Shown here piece after piece: positions 7,923-8,719 of a stretch of 8,719 nt of DNA (the first letter of the stretch is position 1; each line of letters opens with the position of its first letter). The notes beneath the pieces were generated by a model, which was not told the origin of the DNA, made no database searches, and saw nothing but the letters and a program-made list of their open reading frames with translations. The stretch comes from Clostridia bacterium (GTDB lineage: Bacteria; Bacillota; Clostridia; UBA1381). The stretch is taken from positions 1 through 8,719 of the forward strand of contig RQCD01000145.1 of NCBI GenBank assembly GCA_008668455.1, written 5' to 3'. The position numbers and the translations under genes were made by a program.

Positions 7923-7976
7923 AAGAAAATTGCCCACAGCACTACCTTTGTGTGAGGGGCAGTACTCATGTTCGGA

Positions 7977-8017
7977 GCAGTAGCATTACCTAAATCAAAG
8001 ATTTAGAACGCTATTGC
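7977..8017 (+). repeat. Internal hairpin 1 of the element
   Basis: The inner stem is CTAAATC (7990-7996) paired with GATTTAG (8000-8006) around an AAA loop. It is extended below by GCAGTAGC (7977-7984) with GCTATTGC (8010-8017), one G-T wobble, across an asymmetric internal loop. Its sequence pattern matches hairpin 2. Confidence 0.75.
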
Positions 8018-8029
8018 ATGGCTCTCGTT

Positions 8030-8048
8030 TCCAAATTAAAAATTTGGA
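8030..8048 (+). repeat. Internal hairpin 2 of the element
   Basis: TCCAAATT (8030-8037) pairs perfectly with AATTTGGA (8041-8048) around an AAA loop. Compared with hairpin 1, two base pairs differ (T-A to C-G, and C-G to T-A) and both changes preserve pairing. Confidence 0.8.
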
Positions 8049-8123
8049 CTTGAGCGCAACCCTCGCTCAAAAGCGGCACTGCGAACAATTTTCTTTCAGG
8101 TTTAAAAAGGGAGGAAAAAATAA

Positions 8124-8693
8124 ATGACAAAGCAAATTATGATTGTCGGGGTTGGCGGTCAGGGAACGCTGCTTGCCAGCATATTTTTAGGAAATACCGT
8201 CATTAATGAAGGCTATGCCGTCAAAGTTTCCGAGGTGCATGGAATGAGTCAGCGCGGCGGAAGCGTTGTGACCTATGTAAAATACGGAGAAAAGGTTTAT
8301 TCTCCGATTATTGACCGGGGAGAGGCAGATATTATTTTAGCATTTGAAATGCTTGAGGCATACCGTGCACTCCCCTATCTCTCCAAAAACGGAACTATGA
8401 TCGCAAACACCCAGGAAATCGATCCGATGCCGGTCATTACCGGTGCGGCAGAATATCCGGCAGAAATTGCAGAGAAGATATCCAAAAAAGTAAAGCTTGT
8501 GACGGTGGATGCTGTGAAACTTGCAGAGGAAGCTGGAAACATCAAGGCTGTCAATGTCGTGTTAATCGGTGTGATGGCGCAAAAATCCGAAATTCCTTAC
8601 GAAAACTGGATTAAAACCATCCGGCAGACTGTTCCGGAAAAATTCTTAGATGTAAATTTGAAGGCATTCGATCTCGGATACTATCTCAGATAA
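8124..8693 (+). CDS. iorB: Indolepyruvate ferredoxin oxidoreductase, beta subunit
   Basis: IorB is the small partner of IorA and corresponds to the gamma domain of pyruvate:ferredoxin oxidoreductase, which contacts CoA and completes the active site. The 189-residue product has the usual length. It opens with the glycine-rich IVGVGGQGTLLAS (7-19) and contains the family signature EVHGMSQRGGSV (37-48), followed by an intact C-terminus. GGGAGGAAAAAA at 8110-8121 is a good ribosome binding site. In most genomes iorA and iorB are nearly contiguous; here they are 201 bases apart because of the inserted structured element, so coupling of their translation is probably lost. Both subunits look functional. 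Confidence 0.93.
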   Translation: MTKQIMIVGVGGQGTLLASIFLGNTVINEGYAVKVSEVHGMSQRGGSVVTYVKYGEKVYSPIIDRGEADIILAFEMLEAYRALPYLSKNGTMIANTQEIDPMPVITGAAEYPAEIAEKISKKVKLVTVDAVKLAEEAGNIKAVNVVLIGVMAQKSEIPYENWIKTIRQTVPEKFLDVNLKAFDLGYYLR

Positions 8694-8719
8694 AAAATAA
8701 GAGGGGATGTAAAAAAAAG
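8694..8719 (+). promoter_or_regulatory. Likely ribosome binding site of a further downstream gene
   Basis: After the iorB stop comes AAGAGGGGATG (8699-8709) and an A-rich run to the edge. The ATG here is followed at once by TAA, so it is not a real start. The AGAGGGG probably serves a gene beginning just beyond the window, which would extend the operon. Confidence 0.4.

Larger units (their letters stand above)
7918..8100. repeat. MITE-like structured element with 15-bp perfect terminal inverted repeats
   Basis: CCTGAAAGAAAATTG (7918-7932) is the exact reverse complement of CAATTTTCTTTCAGG (8086-8100). Inside these ends the two arms stay largely complementary to about 7968 and 8051, and most differences are transitions, which give G-U or A-C pairs. 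The centre forms two further hairpins, at 7977-8017 and 8030-8048. The right arm can alternatively fold on itself (TGAGCG/CGCTCA, 8051-8069), and so can the left arm (TGAG/CTCA, 7953-7968). The whole is about 183 bp and fills almost the entire 201-base gap between iorA and iorB. I see no coding sequence and no clear target-site duplication. Either a non-autonomous mobile element or a structured intergenic RNA would fit; I favour a mobile or dispersed repeat. Confidence 0.75.

Noticed and set aside
7918..8100. CRISPR array or intrinsic terminator
   Set aside because: There are no regularly spaced direct repeats, and neither end of the palindrome is followed by a proper T-run.

Overview
The window looks like chromosomal DNA of an endospore-forming anaerobic Firmicute, probably class Clostridia. 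The evidence is a full-length sporulation sigma factor of the SigK type, strong purine-rich ribosome binding sites, AT-rich intergenic regions with an intrinsic terminator, and an oxygen-sensitive ferredoxin-linked 2-oxoacid oxidoreductase. Every gene is on the + strand. I cannot name a genus or species from the sequence.

Left part (1-2795): the 3' end of an AAA-ATPase/DUF4143 gene runs in from the left edge and carries an in-frame TAA (14-16) where the family has a tyrosine. Three bases after it starts apbE, an exported FAD:protein FMN transferase. Next comes sigK, which keeps a hydrophobic N-terminal pro-sequence, and a strong rho-independent terminator (2752-2795) closes the block.

Right part (2796-8719): an extended -10 promoter near 2826-2834 and a folded leader of about 115 nt precede a collinear gene set. 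It encodes a sodium:solute symporter, an AMP-forming acyl-CoA ligase, and the two subunits of indolepyruvate ferredoxin oxidoreductase (iorA, iorB). A ribosome-binding-site-like sequence at the right edge suggests another gene follows. Read together (inference), the set could import an aryl acid such as phenylacetate or indoleacetate, activate it to the CoA thioester, and reductively carboxylate it with reduced ferredoxin to the arylpyruvate for aromatic amino acid synthesis. Run in reverse, IorAB would be catabolic.

Two things disturb this operon. The acyl-CoA ligase is intact at both ends and in one frame but has an amber TAG at codon 407 (5722-5724), between its large and small domains. 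The iorA-iorB junction holds an approximately 183-bp structured element (7918-8100) with perfect 15-bp terminal inverted repeats and two sister hairpins that differ by compensatory base changes. It looks like a MITE-type or otherwise mobile structured repeat and it supplies the iorA stop codon. These are the most unusual parts of the window.
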